Shown: piece after piece, positions 1 to 12,840 of the stretch | Layout: every line of letters starts with the position of its first letter | Numbering within the stretch: position 1 is the stretch's first letter | Assembly (NCBI GenBank): GCA_947454135.1 | Contig: CANGJI010000001.1 | Coordinates: 1-64,000 of the forward strand | From: Sphingomonadaceae bacterium | GTDB lineage: Bacteria; Pseudomonadota; Alphaproteobacteria; Sphingomonadales; Sphingomonadaceae | Length of the DNA: 64,000 nucleotides | Reading direction: 5' to 3' | Notes under the pieces: generated by a model | Seen by the model: only the letters and a program-made list of their open reading frames with translations | What the model was told of the DNA's origin: nothing | Database searches by the model: none | Position numbers and translations under genes: made by a program

Positions 1-2612
<2,612 letters not shown>

Positions 2613-2640
2613 GAAAGGGTCAGCCTCTTGTCTGTACTCG

Positions 2641-2681
2641 GGCCGGCAGGAAGACCGGCGAAAACCACACGCGGCGTGTGG
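2641..2681 (-). promoter_or_regulatory. Two hairpins in the rpoB 5' leader
   Basis: Reading towards rpoB, a perfect 8-bp inverted repeat (CCACACGC-n-GCGTGTGG, 2665-2681) is followed by TTTTCG, then by a second stem with CCGG arms (2641-2659). The first looks like a weak intrinsic terminator or attenuator about 55 nt before the rpoB ATG. Attenuation ahead of rpoB is known in enterobacteria. A regulatory role here is inference. Confidence 0.4.
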
Positions 2682-3019
2682 CGTCTGAGCATGAAACACG
2701 AAACGCCACCCATGGATTCCAACTGGATTCCCGGTGGCATTCGGCATCATCGCGTCAGACGAAACCCGGACCGCTTCCTTCCTGAGCCTTCCCCCGCGTA
2801 TGGGACGGCCTTGCTCGAAGTGGTGGGCGAGGTGGCCGGATAGGCGCAGAGGGCCGCATTGTCAACCGCGGCAGGCCTTGCCGAGCGGCGCGTTGCCTTG
2901 CTTTGCTTGACTCTTCTGCGCACTTGAGCCAATGCGCAGCCCGACCCGCGGGGCTTGCTTCGTGGTTCATCCGTCCGAGACAGCTGGTGCAGGCTTCCTG
3001 CTTAATCTCCAGCCTAGAC

Positions 3020-3200
3020 GGGGAAAAGAGATTCCGGGCGCTTCGGCGCCCATGGCCTGATGGTCCGCTCCCGAGTGGAACACCATGGCCCGACGCGCAA
3101 ATCTGCGCGTTCTCCTTCCCCATTGTACGGACTCGCCCATGGTGCGCTTCGGTGCACCGTGGACATTGTAGCCGGCCGTTCGGGGTTTGCCCCGTCCGGT
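3020..3200 (+). ncRNA. Ribosomal protein L10 leader (candidate autoregulatory mRNA structure)
   Basis: The roughly 200 nt before rplJ hold a series of stems: GGGCGC-ttcg-GCGCCC (3036-3051), a stem around CCGCT/AGTGG (3065-3080), ACGCGCA-aatc-TGCGCGT (3093-3110), a GGTGC/GCACC stem (about 3139-3158), and a GGGG-tttg-CCCC hairpin with CCGG flanks (3171-3199) just before the rplJ Shine-Dalgarno. Position and structure fit the L10 leader class (Rfam L10_leader), in which the L10-L7/L12 complex binds its own mRNA and represses translation. The fold was judged by eye, not computed. Confidence 0.55.
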
Positions 3201-3220
3201 CACATGTGAAGGAGTATGGC

Positions 3221-3736
3221 ATGGATCGTTCGCAGAAAGCCGAATCGGTCGCCTTCCTGACCGAGGTGTTCAACGAGGCGGGCGCGGTGGTCATCACCCG
3301 CAACCTCGGCATGACGGTGGCCCAGTCCACCGCCCTGCGCATCAAGGTCCGCGAGGCGGGCGCTTCGTTCAAGGTTGCGAAGAACAGTCTGGCCAAGATT
3401 GCCGCCAAGGGCACCGCGTACGAGGGCGTTATCGACCTCTTCACCGGTCCCACCGGCATCGCCGCCTCGGCGGATCCGGTGGCGGCCGCCAAGGTCATCG
3501 TCGATTTCGCCAAGACCAACGACAAGCTCGAAATCGTTGGCGGTGCAATGGGCAGCGTCGTTCTCAACGCCGATGGTATCAAGGCTCTCGCCACGATGCC
3601 CTCGCTCGACGAGATGCGCGCCAAGCTCATCGGCCTCATTCAGGCTCCGGCGACCAAGATCGCCCAGCTCTCGACCGCTCCGGCGGCCAAGCTGGCCCGC
3701 GTCTTTGCTGCCTACGCCGAGAAGGACGCCGCGTAA
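3221..3736 (+). CDS. rplJ: 50S ribosomal protein L10
   Basis: L10 forms the base of the ribosomal stalk and carries the L7/L12 dimers. The protein is 171 residues, a normal length. It begins [17 protein letters not shown], has the central [12 protein letters not shown] segment, and ends in the C-terminal helix [15 protein letters not shown] that binds L12. The ATG at 3221 was chosen over the longer ORF start at 2903 because AAGGAG lies just upstream (3209-3214) and the family N-terminus begins here. rplL follows 87 bp downstream, so the two are probably one operon controlled by the L10 leader. Confidence 0.98.
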   Translation: MDRSQKAESVAFLTEVFNEAGAVVITRNLGMTVAQSTALRIKVREAGASFKVAKNSLAKIAAKGTAYEGVIDLFTGPTGIAASADPVAAAKVIVDFAKTNDKLEIVGGAMGSVVLNADGIKALATMPSLDEMRAKLIGLIQAPATKIAQLSTAPAAKLARVFAAYAEKDAA

Positions 3737-3823
3737 GCGCGACTGCAATCACAGACCTGTTTTTCCAAAACTGTCGCCCAAGAATTTTCGCATTTGGGCA
3801 AACCACATTGAGGAGTTATCATC

Positions 3824-4201
3824 ATGGCCGATATCGCCAATCTCGTCGCTGAACTTTCGAAGCTGACCGTTCTCGAAGCCGCTGACCTCGCCAAGGCCCT
3901 CGAAGAAGCATGGGGCGTCAGCGCCGCTGCTGCTGTTGCTGTTGCTGCCCCCGCGGGCGGCGGCGAAGCTGCTGCTCCGGTCGAAGAGAAGACCGAATTC
4001 GACGTCATCCTGACCGGCGACGGCGGCAAGAAGATCCAGGTCATCAAGGAAGTCCGCGCGATCACCAACCTCGGCCTCACCGAAGCCAAGGCCCTGGTGG
4101 AAGCCGCTCCGAAGGCGATCAAGGAAGGTGTCAACAAGGCCGAGGCCGAAGACATCAAGGCCAAGATCGAAGCCGCTGGCGGCACCGTCGAGATCAAGTA
4201 A
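3824..4201 (+). CDS. rplL: 50S ribosomal protein L7/L12
   Basis: L7/L12 is the multicopy stalk protein that recruits and stimulates translational GTPases. The 125 residues show the N-terminal dimerisation helix ([19 protein letters not shown]), the Ala-rich hinge around residues 33-52 ([15 protein letters not shown]), and the globular C-terminal domain with [20 protein letters not shown] and [17 protein letters not shown] Shine-Dalgarno lies about 8 nt before the ATG. It is the last gene of the rplJL unit and is followed by terminator-like hairpins rather than by rpoB. Confidence 0.98.
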   Translation: MADIANLVAELSKLTVLEAADLAKALEEAWGVSAAAAVAVAAPAGGGEAAAPVEEKTEFDVILTGDGGKKIQVIKEVRAITNLGLTEAKALVEAAPKAIKEGVNKAEAEDIKAKIEAAGGTVEIK

Positions 4202-4215
4202 TCTCGAATTGCACT

Positions 4216-4277
4216 GTGGTGGGCTCCGGCTCACCACCATGCACGAAGAGGGCGGGCCGCAAGGTCCGCTCTTTTTC
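4216..4277 (+). terminator. Terminator after rplL
   Basis: Two stems follow rplL: a GTGGTG/CACCAC hairpin at 4216-4239, then an imperfect GC-rich stem (GAGGGCGGGCC-gcaa-GGTCCGCTC) with a T-rich tail CTTTTTC at 4248-4277. This fits a Rho-independent terminator that closes the rplJL operon. Confidence 0.7.
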
Positions 4278-4322
4278 GTTGGCGCCCTCATTCATGGGCG
4301 CCCCCGCTCGCTTGAGGTTGTG

Positions 4323-5570
4323 TCAGGCCAGATCGATCTGCCGCACCGGTGGCAGCCCGAACTGGAACAGCAGAGCGCCGACGGTGCTCACCGCAGCCAC
4401 GAACACGAAGGCCCCGACATAGGAGCCGGTTGCATCGACAATCGCGCCCGTCACGATCGGTCCGAAGATGCCCGAAATACTGGCAATGCCGGTCTGCCAG
4501 CCGATCCAGCTCCCGGCGAGCCTCGGCCCGGCATAGATCTGGCCCAGCGCGAAGACCATGGTGGGGCCGATGCCCATCGCCGCACCTGTCAGCAGGAGCC
4601 AGGCGAGCACTGCGGCTGGCGACCCTGCATAAGCGATCCCGAGCACGCCGATCGCCATGCCGATCTGTCCGGCAATCGCGATCTGGCGGCGCACGGTGCC
4701 TTCGTCACGCCCCTGCCGGATCCAGTGATCCGAAAGCTGCCCCCAGCCCAGCGAAGATAGCGCCTGCACCACGTAAGTCGCGGTGGCGAACGCCGCCATG
4801 GTCGATATCGAAAGCCCTCGGCTGGTTATGAGATAGAGCGGAAGCCACACGATGACGAAGAAGGAACAGAAGTTCGCCGTCGCGTTGCATAGGCCCATCA
4901 GCCACAGCGCAGGTTGCGCCAGCAGGACGCGGTACGGGGTCGGCGCAGCGGTCTGTTCCGGATCGCTGCCTTGCGGCAAGTCGCGCACCACCACAAGCCA
5001 GGGCACCAGCCACAGCAGCGTGCCCGCGCCAAAGGCGATGAAGACGGCTCGCCAGCCCCAGCCGCCCAGGATCGCGCCGCCCGCCAGAGTGCCGACGGCC
5101 GGCCCCAGCGCGATGCCGGCCGCCACAACCGCGTTGGCAAGGCCTCTTCGCTCCGGCGGAACATGGCGCGCGATCATCTTGGAGCTGCCTGAAAAACCGC
5201 AGCTTTCCCCCACCCCCAGCATCATGCGCAGCACGATGAGGCCAGTGAGGCCCCCGACAAAGCCGGTCAGAAAGGTGCTGAGCGCCCACAGCGCGACGCC
5301 CATCGCAAACAGGCGGTAGACCGAAACCCGGTCCACCAGCCACCCGACAAGAGGGTGCGCGGGGCCGTATATCCAGAAGAACGCCGAAACGGCGACGCCG
5401 AACTGGGTGGCGGTGAGATGGAGGTCAGCCTTCATCAGCGGAGCCGCCACGCCGATCGCGCCGCGATCAACGAAATTGAGCAGTAGCGCGAGGCCGAGCA
5501 GCGCAACCAGCGCCGTCACTGCGCCGTTTCCGCTGCGCTTCCCCTGCATGCCTTGCGTCGCCATTCCCAC
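4323..5570 (-). CDS. MFS transporter, ACS (anion:cation symporter)-like
   Basis: This is a 415-residue inner-membrane secondary transporter with about 12 hydrophobic segments. The first helix holds ALLLNFVDRGAIGVAAPLM, followed by the MFS loop between helices 2 and 3 (GWLVDRVSVYRLFA). The segment GVGESCGFSGSSKMIARHVP with ERRGLANAV is typical of the hexuronate/glucarate-type ACS family, so an organic-anion substrate is likely but cannot be named. The start could be the ATG at 5570 or 5564. It is divergent from the MATE gene, with about 90 bp between them. Confidence 0.85.
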   Translation of the reverse strand: MGMATQGMQGKRSGNGAVTALVALLGLALLLNFVDRGAIGVAAPLMKADLHLTATQFGVAVSAFFWIYGPAHPLVGWLVDRVSVYRLFAMGVALWALSTFLTGFVGGLTGLIVLRMMLGVGESCGFSGSSKMIARHVPPERRGLANAVVAAGIALGPAVGTLAGGAILGGWGWRAVFIAFGAGTLLWLVPWLVVVRDLPQGSDPEQTAAPTPYRVLLAQPALWLMGLCNATANFCSFFVIVWLPLYLITSRGLSISTMAAFATATYVVQALSSLGWGQLSDHWIRQGRDEGTVRRQIAIAGQIGMAIGVLGIAYAGSPAAVLAWLLLTGAAMGIGPTMVFALGQIYAGPRLAGSWIGWQTGIASISGIFGPIVTGAIVDATGSYVGAFVFVAAVSTVGALLFQFGLPPVRQIDLA

Positions 5571-5661
5571 AGCCCTTCCCCGATCCGCGCCGAAGGGTAG
5601 GGGCGCAGCCTCGGACCGACAACACCTGTTCTTTGCGCGCCACTCCGCCTATGGCGCGGCA

Positions 5662-7038
5662 ATGTTCGAAAGCCCACCGACCCGCTGGAGCGATGAATGG
5701 CGCGCGACCATGCGCCTTGCTGCGCCGCTCGTGGGCGCCAACCTGCTGCAGATGGCAGTCTTCGCGGTCGACGTGATCTTCGTCGCCCGGCTGGGTCCGG
5801 TGGCACTGGCTGCCTCGGCGCTGTCGGTCTCGCTGTTCGGGCTCCTGATCTGGAGCCTAACCGGCCTTGTCGGAGCGGCCTCACCGCTGATCGCTGCGGA
5901 GATCGGCGCACGCAAACATGCGGTGCGCGAAGTGCGCCGCACGGTGCGCATGGCCGGCTGGGCCGGCGTCATCGCTGGTGTCGGGGCGATGGGCGTGTGC
6001 ATGCTGGGCGGCCCGCTGATGCGCCTGACCGGCCAGAGCGAGGACGTCATCGCGCTGGCTGTGCCGTTCCTCAGCGTGCTGATGTGGGCCTCGGTCCCCG
6101 CCGTGCTTGCCGCGCTGCTGCGCACGGTGGTTTCCACGCTGGGCCGCCCGATGATCGGCACCGCGATCAACGGCCTTGCCGTCGGCGTCAACGCGCTTGG
6201 GAACTACACTTTCGTCTTCGGCCACTTCGGCGCGCCCGCTCTGGGCCTGACCGGCTCGGCCATATCGAGCATCATCACCAGCGCGTGCATGCTTGCGGCC
6301 TATGTGATTGTCATCCGCCGTGACCGCCGCCTCCGGCGCTACCGGTTCGGCGGGCGCTGGTGGCGACCGGACTGGGTGCGCTTCGTCGATGTGCTGCGCA
6401 TCGGCCTGCCCATCACCGCGACGATCATCGCCGAGGCTGGCATGTTCAACGGCGCGGCCTTCCTCATGGGCCGCATCGGTGAAGTAGAGCTCGCCGCGCA
6501 CACCGTGGCGCTGCAGTTCGCCGCATTCACGTTCCAGGTGCCCTTCGGCATTGCCCAGGCGGCGACAATCCGCGTCGGCCTCGCCTTTGGTGCGCGCGAC
6601 AAGGGCGCCATCGCGCGGGCGGGTCAGGTCGCAATGGTGCTCGGCATCGGCTTCATGGCGCTGATGGCAACGCTGATGCTGGTCTTCCCGAACCTCATTC
6701 TCGCCGCCTATATCGATCCGGCGGACCCCGCCAACGCGCGGCTCGTCCAGCTTGCGACACAGTACATGGTCGTCGCCGCCGCGTTCCAGATCTTCGACGG
6801 TGCGCAGGCGGTTGGCGCGGCGCTCTTGCGCGGGCTTCAGGATACCCGCGTGCCGATGGGCATCGCCTTGTTCGGCTACTGGATTCCCGGCATCGGCACC
6901 GCGCTGTGGCTCGGGCTGATGACACCGCTCCAGGGCCTCGGCGTGTGGATCGGCCTCGCTGTCGGTCTCACCGTGGTGGCCGCACTTCTGCTGTGGCGCT
7001 GGCACCGCCGTGCCCGGTTGGGACTCCTCCCCGCATAA
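5662..7038 (+). CDS. MATE family efflux transporter (NorM-like)
   Basis: This is a 458-residue multidrug and toxin extrusion protein predicted to have 12 membrane segments in two six-helix halves. Characteristic segments are APLVGANLLQMAVFAVDVIF near the start, the mid-protein IGLPITATIIAEAGMFNGAA repeat of the first helix, and a LRGLQDTRVPM loop near residue 390. MATE proteins export cationic drugs or metabolites by Na+ or H+ antiport; the substrate is unknown. The ORF track runs back to 5407, but that part is antisense to the MFS gene, so the ATG at 5662 (MFESPPTRWSDEW) is preferred. Confidence 0.88.
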   Translation: MFESPPTRWSDEWRATMRLAAPLVGANLLQMAVFAVDVIFVARLGPVALAASALSVSLFGLLIWSLTGLVGAASPLIAAEIGARKHAVREVRRTVRMAGWAGVIAGVGAMGVCMLGGPLMRLTGQSEDVIALAVPFLSVLMWASVPAVLAALLRTVVSTLGRPMIGTAINGLAVGVNALGNYTFVFGHFGAPALGLTGSAISSIITSACMLAAYVIVIRRDRRLRRYRFGGRWWRPDWVRFVDVLRIGLPITATIIAEAGMFNGAAFLMGRIGEVELAAHTVALQFAAFTFQVPFGIAQAATIRVGLAFGARDKGAIARAGQVAMVLGIGFMALMATLMLVFPNLILAAYIDPADPANARLVQLATQYMVVAAAFQIFDGAQAVGAALLRGLQDTRVPMGIALFGYWIPGIGTALWLGLMTPLQGLGVWIGLAVGLTVVAALLLWRWHRRARLGLLPA

Positions 7039-7057
7039 AAAACTTGCGGCCCCGAGG

Positions 7058-7086
7058 TTGACGCCCCCTCTGCCCCCACCCATATG
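7058..7086 (+). promoter_or_regulatory. groESL promoter, sigma70-like
   Basis: TTGACG (7058-7063) and CATATG (7081-7086) are separated by exactly 17 bp. The predicted transcription start falls at the edge of the CIRCE element, the geometry expected for HrcA repression. Confidence 0.7.
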
Positions 7087-7093
7087 CGCGGTG

Positions 7094-7120
7094 CTGGCAC
7101 TCTCCCCCTGAGAGTGCCAA
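7094..7120 (+). promoter_or_regulatory. CIRCE operator (HrcA binding site)
   Basis: CTGGCACTC-N9-GAGTGCCAA closely matches the CIRCE consensus TTAGCACTC-N9-GAGTGCTAA. It sits about 35 bp before groES and just downstream of the -10. HrcA, which is not in this window, should bind here and be released when GroEL is titrated by unfolded protein. The arms pair in eight of nine positions. Confidence 0.92.
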
Positions 7121-7155
7121 GTGCCATTTCATATCATGGAACAAGGGAGATACCC

Positions 7156-9136
<1,981 letters not shown>

Positions 9137-9191
9137 GCCGCCTGAAGAGCGTCTCCGCGCAGGCGGGGACCTCCTGCAGACTCAAGGAAAC

Positions 9192-9224
9192 GGGGCCGGA
9201 GGGGAAACCTTCCGGCCCTTTTTC
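9192..9224 (+). terminator. Rho-independent terminator of groESL
   Basis: The stem GGGGCCGGAGG/CCTTCCGGCCC with a short A-rich loop is followed by TTTTTC. It lies about 55 nt after the groEL stop and also separates it from the convergent TetR gene. Confidence 0.85.
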
Positions 9225-9245
9225 ATGTCCAGTCGGAGGAGCTGG

Positions 9246-9830
9246 TCAGGACGCCGCGGTCCACATGGTTGATCCGTCGATCACCTGATCGATCAGGGCT
9301 TCGTCGGCAGGCAGTTGCTGATCCAGCATGAGCATCGCGAGGCCGTGCACCAGCGCCCATGATTGCAAGGCGAAGCGGCGTGCCGCCACCTTGTCGCCAC
9401 GGGTGAACCGCGCAGCGCTGTCCAGCAGCATGTCTGCGGCCAGATTTCCCTCCGGCAAACCATCTCCGCGCACGGGGCAGTGCGTGAAAACCAGGCGGAA
9501 CAAGTTCGGATTCACCAGCGCAAATCGCACATAGGCGCGCCCGGTGGCCGAGAAGGCCTTGTCTCCCGCCTCCATCGCCGCGCGCTGCTGCATCTGGCCA
9601 AGCTGCGCCAGCCCTTCCCGCGCCATGGCTTCCATCAGCGCGCGCTTGTCGGGGAAGTGGCGATAGACTGCCGTGGCGGACACCCCCACCTCGCGGGCCA
9701 GTCCCCGCAATGAAATATTCGATATATCAGTGCTTTCCAGAGCCCGCAGCCCCGCCGCCAGAAGAGCCGCGCGCAAATCGCCATGATGGTAGGCGCGCTG
9801 CTCCAGATTCGATGTTGACACTGTTACCAT
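9246..9830 (-). CDS. TetR family transcriptional regulator
   Basis: This 194-residue regulator has an N-terminal helix-turn-helix: [20 protein letters not shown], then [20 protein letters not shown] with [12 protein letters not shown]. The C-terminal part resembles the TetR_C_33/WHG ligand-binding domain. The ATG at 9830 was chosen; the 822-residue track ORF in the same frame is an artefact that runs antisense through the oxygenase. It diverges from the carotenoid oxygenase, and the shared 45-bp region holds a perfect palindrome, so it probably represses both itself and that gene. The ligand is unknown, perhaps an aromatic or stilbene compound. Confidence 0.9.
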   Translation of the reverse strand: MVTVSTSNLEQRAYHHGDLRAALLAAGLRALESTDISNISLRGLAREVGVSATAVYRHFPDKRALMEAMAREGLAQLGQMQQRAAMEAGDKAFSATGRAYVRFALVNPNLFRLVFTHCPVRGDGLPEGNLAADMLLDSAARFTRGDKVAARRFALQSWALVHGLAMLMLDQQLPADEALIDQVIDGSTMWTAAS

Positions 9831-9842
9831 TGCCTCTATGTT
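9815..9842 (+). promoter_or_regulatory. Promoter of the carotenoid oxygenase gene
   Basis: TTGACA (9815-9820) and TATGTT (9837-9842), 16 bp apart, point towards the oxygenase. The -10 overlaps the TGTTTA/TAAACA palindrome, as expected for a repressible promoter. Confidence 0.55.
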
Positions 9843-9855
9843 TACAGCATAAACA
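9839..9855. promoter_or_regulatory. Palindromic operator, probable TetR regulator site
   Basis: TGTTTA-CAGCA-TAAACA is a perfect 6-bp inverted repeat with a 5-bp spacer. It lies between the divergent TetR and oxygenase genes and overlaps the proposed -10. Such centrally placed palindromes are the usual target of a divergently transcribed TetR protein. Confidence 0.65.
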
Positions 9856-9875
9856 TCTACGGGGAGTTCCGACAC

Positions 9876-11324
9876 GTGGCAAGCATCGTCGAAAACACCA
9901 TCCGCAGCGTGGTGACCAAGGGCGTGGAAACCGTCGCCGCCTTCAATCGCAAGCGCCAGCCGTCCGATCGCCGCCACACCTTCCTCTCGGGCCTCCACAC
10001 ACCGGTGACCGAAGAACGGACGATCACCGAGCTTGCCGTCACCGGCACGATCCCTGCAGAACTCTCGGGCCGCTACGTCCGCATCGGGCCCAACCCGTTC
10101 AAACCCGATCCACGCGGCCACCACTGGTTCGTCGGCGATGGCATGGTTCACGGCGTCTGCCTCAAGGGCGGCAAGGCCGAATGGTATCGCAATCGCTATG
10201 TCCGCTCGCAGAAGCTTGAAGCTGCGGGTGGCCCCGCCGCCGCTCCGGGCCCGCGCCTCTCGCCTGATTTCGACACGGTCAACACCAACGTGATCCAGCA
10301 CCGCGGCAAGACCTACGCACTCGTGGAGGCCGGCAGCTTCCCGGTCGAGCTGTCCTACGAGCTTGAAACCGTGACCTACACCGATCTCGAAGGCACCCTG
10401 CGCGTGCCTTTCACGGCTCATCCCCACGAGGACCCGCGAACCGGTGAGCTTCACGCCATCACCTATGCCGGCACGGTCCACGACAAAGTGTGGTACATCC
10501 GCGTCTCGCCCGAAGGCAAAGTCACCCGCGAAGTAGCAATCCCGGTCGAGCATGGCCCCTCGATCCACGAATGCAGCATCACCGCGAACCACACGCTGGT
10601 GTTCGACTTGCCCGTGACCTTCTCGATGAACGCAGTCATCGGCGGCGCCACCTTCCCGTACCGCTGGAACCCGGACCACAAGGCCCGCGTCGGCCTGCTG
10701 CCCCACGATGGCGGTGCGGATGACGTGATCTGGTGCGAGGTCGATCCAGTCTATGTGTTTCACGTCGCCAACAGCTTCGAGGCGGCGGATGGCACGGTCG
10801 TGGTCGATCTGTGCGTCTACGAAACGATGTTCGAACCCGGACAGGGCGGCCTCGTGGACGGTCCCGCCGGCAAGCCGCTCGGGCTGGAACGCTGGACGAT
10901 CGATCCCGAAGCCCGCACGGTGCATCGCCGGACCATCGATGCCGCGCCGCAGGAATTTCCCCGTCCGGACGAACGCTTCTTCGGTCAGCCCTATCGCTAT
11001 GTCTGGTCGATGGGCCTCGCGACCGCAAACCCCGAAAACTTCATCGGCGATGCGCCGATTTTCGCTCTCGATCTCGAAACAGGGGCGCGCACCATGCGCG
11101 ATTTCGGACCCGGGAAGGTGCCGGGCGAGTTCGTGTTCGTTCCCCGCAGCGCGGATGCGCCGGAAGGAGACGGCTGGCTGATGGGCTATGTCATCGATGC
11201 CGCTTCGCAAACCACCGATCTGGTGATTCTCGATGCGCAGGACATCGCGGCAGCGCCCGTTGCCACGGTTCATATCCCCTGCCGCATCCCGCCGGGCTTC
11301 CACGGCAACTGGCTCGCGGACTGA
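9876..11324 (+). CDS. Carotenoid oxygenase family protein (lignostilbene dioxygenase-like)
   Basis: This 482-residue non-haem Fe(II) dioxygenase belongs to the RPE65/carotenoid cleavage family, which splits C=C bonds of carotenoids or stilbenes. Family motifs are [27 protein letters not shown], and the iron-ligand histidine segments [25 protein letters not shown] and PPGFHGNW, giving the expected four His. The start is GTG at 9876, with GGGGAG about 10 nt upstream. Sphingomonads often use relatives on lignin-derived stilbenes, so lignostilbene cleavage is plausible, but the substrate cannot be settled from sequence alone. It is probably controlled by the divergent TetR regulator. Confidence 0.92.
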   Translation: MASIVENTIRSVVTKGVETVAAFNRKRQPSDRRHTFLSGLHTPVTEERTITELAVTGTIPAELSGRYVRIGPNPFKPDPRGHHWFVGDGMVHGVCLKGGKAEWYRNRYVRSQKLEAAGGPAAAPGPRLSPDFDTVNTNVIQHRGKTYALVEAGSFPVELSYELETVTYTDLEGTLRVPFTAHPHEDPRTGELHAITYAGTVHDKVWYIRVSPEGKVTREVAIPVEHGPSIHECSITANHTLVFDLPVTFSMNAVIGGATFPYRWNPDHKARVGLLPHDGGADDVIWCEVDPVYVFHVANSFEAADGTVVVDLCVYETMFEPGQGGLVDGPAGKPLGLERWTIDPEARTVHRRTIDAAPQEFPRPDERFFGQPYRYVWSMGLATANPENFIGDAPIFALDLETGARTMRDFGPGKVPGEFVFVPRSADAPEGDGWLMGYVIDAASQTTDLVILDAQDIAAAPVATVHIPCRIPPGFHGNWLAD

Positions 11325-11391
11325 CGTCCACTGGACAGAGCGAGGCGCATTGCTAACCTGCCGCACAAAGCAACAAGATGCGGGGGTTAGG

Positions 11392-12594
11392 ATGCGCAAA
11401 CGGACAATCGTGCTGGCAGTGGCGGCCTTGGCGGGCCTGGGCGGGCTTGGCTGGTACGCCAGTCTCGATGCCGAAACGCGGGGGCTCCTTGCCGCCCTGC
11501 CCACCAACCGCGACGTCCTGATGTGGACGGTCCCGCAGCGCGACGCCGCCTTCCGCGCGATGGACCGTCTGCCCATCCTCGCGCAGGCGCATGAAATCGC
11601 GCCTTCTGACAAGCCGCTCCCGCTGCCTGCAGGCAAGCCGCTCAATGTGCCGGGCATCGATGCATACATGGCGAGCCAGCGCGCGGCGGGGCTGGTGATC
11701 GTGCAGGACGGCAAGATCAGGTTGGAGCGCTATGGGCTTGGCTTCGATGCCAAGGGCCGCTGGACCAGCTTCTCGGTCGCCAAGTCCTTCACGTCCACGC
11801 TCGTCGGCGCTGCGATCAAGGATGGCTACATCAAGAGCCTTGACGACAAGGTGAGCCAGTACATCCCCGATCTGCGCGGCTCGGCCTATGACGACGTCAG
11901 CATCGCACAGCTGCTTACCATGAGCTCCGGCGTGCGCTGGAACGAGGACTACGAGGATCCCAAGTCCGACGTCGCCACGTTCAACAATGCCGAGCCCGAG
12001 AAGGGCATGGATGCGACTGTCAGCTACATGCGGAAGCTGCCCCGCGCCCATCCGCCGGGCACTGTGTGGCACTACAACACGGGCGAGACCAACCTGATCG
12101 GGGTGCTTGTCTCGTCGGCCACCCGGAAGCCCCTCGCGCAATATCTCGAGGAGAAGATCTGGAAGCCCGCCGGCATGGAAGCCAAGGCGACCTGGCTGCT
12201 CAGCAAGACCGGGCATGAAATCGCCGGGTGCTGCCTCCAGGCAGCGACGCGTGATTTTGCGCGCATGGGACTGTTCGTACTCGCGAATGGCCATGTTGGA
12301 GGAGAAGGGGCGGGCGGTCAGCAGATCGTGCCCGCTGACTGGTTTGCCGCCGCCACCCACAAGCAGAAGGACATCGGCGAGCCGGGCAAGGGCTATGGCT
12401 ATCAGTGGTGGACCTATGACGACGGCACAGTCGCCGCGCAGGGCATCTTCGGGCAGGGGATCTTCATCGACCCCAAACGGCGGCTGGTGATCGCCAGCAA
12501 CGCCGACTGGACCCGCGCCACCAAGGGCCCCGAGGGCGATGCGCGCGAGGCGTTCTACCGGAAGGTGCAGGCGCTGATCGACGCAGGGAACTGA
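11392..12594 (+). CDS. Serine hydrolase, beta-lactamase/PBP class C fold
   Basis: This 400-residue penicillin-recognising-enzyme family protein begins with a signal anchor (MRKRTIVLAVAALAGLGGLGWYA), so it is exported or membrane-attached. The catalytic SxxK is in SFSVAKSFTS, the YxN-type motif is WHYNTGETN, and the C-terminal part has GYGYQWW. Such proteins are usually esterases, amidases or peptidases rather than true beta-lactamases. The ATG at 11392 directly follows a GGGGTTAGG stretch; the longer track start at 11233 overlaps the oxygenase. It may be co-transcribed with the oxygenase, 67 bp upstream, but no functional link is evident. Confidence 0.85.
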   Translation: MRKRTIVLAVAALAGLGGLGWYASLDAETRGLLAALPTNRDVLMWTVPQRDAAFRAMDRLPILAQAHEIAPSDKPLPLPAGKPLNVPGIDAYMASQRAAGLVIVQDGKIRLERYGLGFDAKGRWTSFSVAKSFTSTLVGAAIKDGYIKSLDDKVSQYIPDLRGSAYDDVSIAQLLTMSSGVRWNEDYEDPKSDVATFNNAEPEKGMDATVSYMRKLPRAHPPGTVWHYNTGETNLIGVLVSSATRKPLAQYLEEKIWKPAGMEAKATWLLSKTGHEIAGCCLQAATRDFARMGLFVLANGHVGGEGAGGQQIVPADWFAAATHKQKDIGEPGKGYGYQWWTYDDGTVAAQGIFGQGIFIDPKRRLVIASNADWTRATKGPEGDAREAFYRKVQALIDAGN

Positions 12595-12730
12595 TCGGTC
12601 CTGTCCTACAGGGGGCGGGCCGGGGTATGCTCAAGGCATGGCCCGGAACCCTGCCTGCCCCCCACCGTCGCCACTGCCATCCGCCCGTTTTTCGGCCTGC
12701 TCGCCGGGTTGCGCCGTATTCTCTCTGGAC

Positions 12731-12754
12731 TGTGTCAACTGTGTCAACTTGACC
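12731..12754. repeat. Tandem 9-mer TGTGTCAAC plus inverted TTGAC
   Basis: TGTGTCAAC occurs twice back to back (12731-12739, 12740-12748) and is followed at once by TTGACC, which creates the palindrome GTCAA-c-TTGAC (12743-12753). It lies about 90 bp before the M28 peptidase ATG. Read on the minus strand, each copy also gives a TTGACA -35-like element. It is probably a regulator site; no regulator is identified. Confidence 0.5.
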
Positions 12755-12840
12755 TAAATTCGCAGCGACTCCCCCAAGGGCCAATGGACAAGGCGATCCG
12801 TTCGGTTCAACGGCCAGACACTCGTCGGGGGGGATCAGCT

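Larger units (their letters stand above)
2613..3220. other. Divergent intergenic region between rpoB and rplJ
   Basis: This stretch of about 600 bp has no convincing gene. ORFs predicted here (2755-3639 minus, 2967-3203 minus) lack family resemblance and run antisense to the rplJ leader. It must hold the promoters for both rpoB and rplJL. The rpoB-proximal part holds leader hairpins and the rplJ-proximal part holds the L10-leader-like structures. I could not pick a confident -35/-10 pair. Confidence 0.6.

Noticed and set aside
9246-11714. 822-residue minus-strand ORF
   Set aside because: Only its C-terminal 194 residues are the TetR protein; the rest is antisense to the oxygenase and hydrolase in GC-rich DNA.
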